Positions 46,252 to 48,452 of a stretch of 48,452 nt of DNA are shown here, in pieces. A program made the translations under genes and the position numbers. This DNA comes from Bacteriovoracales bacterium (GTDB taxonomy: Bacteria; Bdellovibrionota; Bacteriovoracia; Bacteriovoracales; Bacteriovoracaceae): assembly GCA_028346125.1 (NCBI GenBank), contig JAOMEV010000020.1, positions 1 through 48,452 on the forward strand, given 5' to 3'. Position 1 is the first letter of the stretch; every line of letters begins with the position of its first letter. The notes below the pieces were generated by a model. The model worked only from the letters and a program-made list of their open reading frames with translations, did not search any database and was not told the DNA's origin.

Positions 46252-46488
46252 ATGGATTTAACTTTTTTTATGATAAAGTATATTCCTTTTTGGTGTGTAC
46301 CAGTTTCTATAATTGGACTTCAATTTGGATTATTGTACAAGTTAAAGGGTCTGAATTTAGTCGCTTTTACTTTTTTCTTCTTAGCATTCATCTGTGTTTT
46401 TCTTATAGGTTTTTATTTATGGACAGGAGGACCTATAAAGTCAGTTCAGTTTTTCTACGATTTCATAAGTTCATTTCAAATGAAGTAA
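46252..46488 (+). CDS. small membrane protein (78 aa)
   Basis: A 78-residue protein with two predicted membrane helices (residues about 8-29 and 35-56), joined by a short basic loop (KLKGLN). No signal peptide cleavage site or recognised domain. The start ATG 46252 has no strong Shine-Dalgarno; ATG 46270 is an alternative. It is between the metK terminator and the promoter of the NtrC-like gene. It may be a real gene or a chance frame in AT-rich DNA; the hydrophobicity pattern favours a gene. Confidence 0.5.
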   Translation: MDLTFFMIKYIPFWCVPVSIIGLQFGLLYKLKGLNLVAFTFFFLAFICVFLIGFYLWTGGPIKSVQFFYDFISSFQMK

Positions 46489-46489
46489 A

Positions 46490-46517
46490 TTGACACAAAA
46501 ATTTATACTGGTACGAT
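46490..46517 (+). promoter_or_regulatory. candidate sigma70 promoter of the NtrC-like gene
   Basis: A perfect TTGACA (46490-46495) is followed after 16 bases by an extended -10, TGG then TACGAT (46512-46517). The gene starts at 46562, so the leader would be about 40 bases. Confidence 0.5.
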
Positions 46518-46561
46518 TTTAATAATCTAACAATAGATAAGTTGGTAAAGGAAAAGAGATC

Positions 46562-47983
46562 ATGGATGATTTTAATTTTTTGCATAACTCATTTAATTCA
46601 GAAACTAATCCAAAATTTTTGTTAAATAAGAGGTCAACCAAGGAAAATGAAAAAAGAAATATTAATTTATTTTTTATTGGTGAAAAAAAACAAAGGCTAG
46701 AAAAAAGAAACTTTAAAATTGTTGGAAATTGGAGTCTAAGCTACTTTCACTATGATGATGTAGAAAGTTTTTTAGAAATAAGTTTACCAAATGAATTATT
46801 AATTATTATTTTAGATTGTCCAAAAAAAGATTTTAAAAATCAGATTAATAAATTAAAAACTTTGATTAAGTCCAATATGAAGTTAGATCTTATTGTGATT
46901 AACAGAGATTATTCAATACAAGAAATTGCATATGGAATGAAAAAAGGAATTTATCAATTTATTGAACCCTCTTTTAAAGAAAAAGATTTTATAAATCTCA
47001 TTCTTGGCATTATTTCAAAAAAGTTAAAAGAAAGTGAAGAAAAAGATTATATAAAAGAAGAGAACCAAAAGAAAAAATTTAATGGAGTTATAGGGAAGGA
47101 TAAATTTTTAATTGAGCATTTCAAATCAATTGAAGGTAATTGTGGAGTTAATTATTTTTTAATCTTGGGAGAAAAAGGCGTAGGGAAAAAAAAGTTAGTT
47201 GAATTACTACATAATGAGTCAACCTTTTTTGAAGGGCCTATTAGTCATTTAAATATAAATGCAGTACCAAAAAGTATATTAAATGAAACGATCTTTGGAA
47301 ATTTATCAATTAAAAAGAGGGGAATAATTCAAACCTCAAATAAAGGAAGTCTTTGTGTAGACTATTTTGAAAACATAGATTTAATAACTCAGGAAAAGAT
47401 AGACTTCTATATAAGAGAAAATAAGTTAGATTTAAACATTTTTATAATATCTCGAGACAATCAAGAAGAAATAATGGAAAAGCTATGTTTGGAAATAAGA
47501 GAAAAATTAAAAAACAATATCATAAGGCAGAGTTTGTTAAAAAATAGAAGAGAAGATTTAGAGACCTTTATAAATTTTTTTGTAGAAAAATATAAGAAAA
47601 TAAATAGGAGGTATTTTTTTTTTAGTGAAGACGCTCTCGATTCTTTATTAAATTATGATTGGCCTGGAAATATAACAGAATTAGAAAACTTGATTGAAAA
47701 ATTATCCGTTACTTTTGATAAAGATAAAATTTTACTTGAAGATTTACCATTTGATTTGATTAGAAATGAATTACCTAGAAAAAGAATCCCCTATATTGAT
47801 ATAGGCCAAGAGGGCTTTTGCTTAAGCGAAGTAATAAAAGAAATAGAAAAATCAATTATTGAACAGGCGCTAATCAAAACAGACGGGAATAAAAACCAAG
47901 CATCTAAGTTATTAAAAATAAATCGGACAACTTTAATTGAAAAAATGAAGAAAAGAAATATCGAGAATAAATTCCCCAATTAA
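46562..47983 (+). CDS. NtrC-like regulator with degenerate ATPase and no GAFTGA loop
   Basis: The 473-residue protein has the layout of a sigma54 enhancer-binding protein: receiver-like domain (35-155), AAA+ region (about 175-400) and a Fis-type helix-turn-helix (431-468, NQASKLLKINRTTLIEKMKK). The AAA+ core is altered: Walker A GEKGVGKK (203-210) is present, but the sigma54-contact GAFTGA loop after ETIFGN (242-247) is deleted, the Walker B Glu is Tyr (GSLCVDYFENI), and the sensor II Arg of the usual GNVREL is Thr (GNITELEN, 369-376). The receiver lacks the usual KP motif (EPS at 135-137). So it probably cannot activate sigma54 and may be a DNA-binding regulator only. The gene is very AT-rich. 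Confidence 0.8.
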   Translation: MDDFNFLHNSFNSETNPKFLLNKRSTKENEKRNINLFFIGEKKQRLEKRNFKIVGNWSLSYFHYDDVESFLEISLPNELLIIILDCPKKDFKNQINKLKTLIKSNMKLDLIVINRDYSIQEIAYGMKKGIYQFIEPSFKEKDFINLILGIISKKLKESEEKDYIKEENQKKKFNGVIGKDKFLIEHFKSIEGNCGVNYFLILGEKGVGKKKLVELLHNESTFFEGPISHLNINAVPKSILNETIFGNLSIKKRGIIQTSNKGSLCVDYFENIDLITQEKIDFYIRENKLDLNIFIISRDNQEEIMEKLCLEIREKLKNNIIRQSLLKNRREDLETFINFFVEKYKKINRRYFFFSEDALDSLLNYDWPGNITELENLIEKLSVTFDKDKILLEDLPFDLIRNELPRKRIPYIDIGQEGFCLSEVIKEIEKSIIEQALIKTDGNKNQASKLLKINRTTLIEKMKKRNIENKFPN

Positions 47984-48194
47984 TAAATGTGAAAAAACCT
48001 CTCTTTTAAAATAACCAAATCATATAGTTCAAAAATATTTTTATAAAGTGTCAAAAAATATAGGTGGGAAAATTTTCCTTTAGAAAAAATTTCCTTTTAA
48101 AAAAAACAAAAAAAGGTAAAATTATTCCTAGGTATGAAGTCCAGGATGGATTTTGTTATATGTTTAAAAAATGAAACAGGAAGTTTCAGTTACC

Positions 48195-48452
48195 ATGGCG
48201 GCGAAAACATTCAAAATTTTGACGCTTTTAATTTCTATATCATTTAATTCTAGTATAAGCGCCAAGCTGATATTACAAGAAAAAATGAAAAAGAATTTAA
48301 GGTGGGAGTTAAAGGTTCCAAAAAAGCAGGTTCTGCTTGAGGGTAATCAAAGTTATTTTTCGATAAAAACACTAAACTTTCAGTTATACAGAGAACTTGT
48401 AAGTGATTTGAAAAAAATGGACTTGGATGAAAGCTATTTTAAAAAGTTTTAT
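48195..48452 (+). CDS. exported protein of unknown function, 5' part (runs off the window)
   Basis: An open frame of 86 codons continues to the right edge. From ATG 48195 it begins with a signal peptide (MAAKTFKILTLLISISF, Ala-x-Ala-like ending SSISA around residue 23). The rest is charged with a KVPKKQVLLEGNQSYFSI segment. An in-frame ATG at 48171 is also possible; AGGAAG lies 12 bases before 48195, longer than usual. No family recognised, since only a fragment is visible. Confidence 0.5.
   Translation, partial: MAAKTFKILTLLISISFNSSISAKLILQEKMKKNLRWELKVPKKQVLLEGNQSYFSIKTLNFQLYRELVSDLKKMDLDESYFKKFY

Noticed and set aside
46501-46530. Sigma54 promoter before the NtrC-like gene (TGGTACG)
   Set aside because: The second GC element is absent, and a better sigma70-type promoter covers the same bases.

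Overview
The window is a piece of a gene-dense, AT-rich chromosome from a Gram-negative bacterium. A double membrane is indicated by an LptF/LptG-type permease, two predicted outer-membrane barrel proteins, Lgt with several predicted lipoproteins, an Mpl-type peptidoglycan-recycling ligase and a PilF-RodZ-like gene pair. AT-richness, many TTG/GTG starts, a single-chain glycyl-tRNA synthetase, pyruvate phosphate dikinase and the mix of families fit the Bdellovibrionota (Bacteriovorax/Halobacteriovorax-like predatory bacteria). This assignment is inference from gene content; no database search was possible. There are no insertion sequences, prophage genes, CRISPR arrays or rRNA genes, and one tRNA gene (initiator tRNA-fMet). 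No stretch longer than about 250 bases lacks a gene.

Layout. 1-2739 (minus): two small unknown genes, a DegT-type aminotransferase, trmB and the 5' end of dnaG, which runs off the left edge. 2866-4709 (minus): two overlapping exported barrel-like proteins. 4796-8750 (plus): a site-2 protease, the condensin partners scpA and scpB (scpB with a long acidic tail) and an RluB-type pseudouridine synthase. 8738-9819: a small unknown gene, tRNA-fMet and an Lrp/AsnC regulator. 9820-12484 (minus): a 50S-assembly operon rplU-rpmA-obg-rsfS-rlmH, preceded by a promoter and a leader with a long hairpin and a duplicated Shine-Dalgarno segment.

12727-18957 (mostly plus): an unknown gene, lgt, an exported unknown, a DAACS-family symporter, an MltD-like lytic transglycosylase and an oxidoreductase-like orphan. 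18923-24121: trmL-pepA (coupled, minus), an LptF/LptG permease, then a TPR lipoprotein and a RodZ-like protein (minus). 24288-29840 (plus): KtrB-KtrA-type potassium uptake, a HAMP-PAS membrane protein without an output domain, and lepA. 29910-36292: an unknown gene, an LPG-synthase-like membrane protein, ugd with an overlapping nitrilase-family gene, a receiver-only response regulator, a quinone-oxidoreductase-like MDR protein, a NifU-like scaffold and rsmE.

36422-46152 (plus): a minimal SF2 helicase next to recO, glyS, ppdK, a beta-lactamase-fold hydrolase coupled to ppdK, mpl, and metK with its own promoter and a strong terminator. 46252-48452: a very AT-rich end holding a small membrane protein, a NtrC-like regulator whose ATPase and sigma54-contact motifs have been lost, and the start of an exported protein.

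Most of the window is housekeeping. The parts most worth following up are the rplU leader, the degenerate NtrC-like regulator and its AT-rich surroundings, the minimal helicase beside recO, the symporter with altered binding-site residues, and the cytoplasmic beta-lactamase-fold protein beside mpl.
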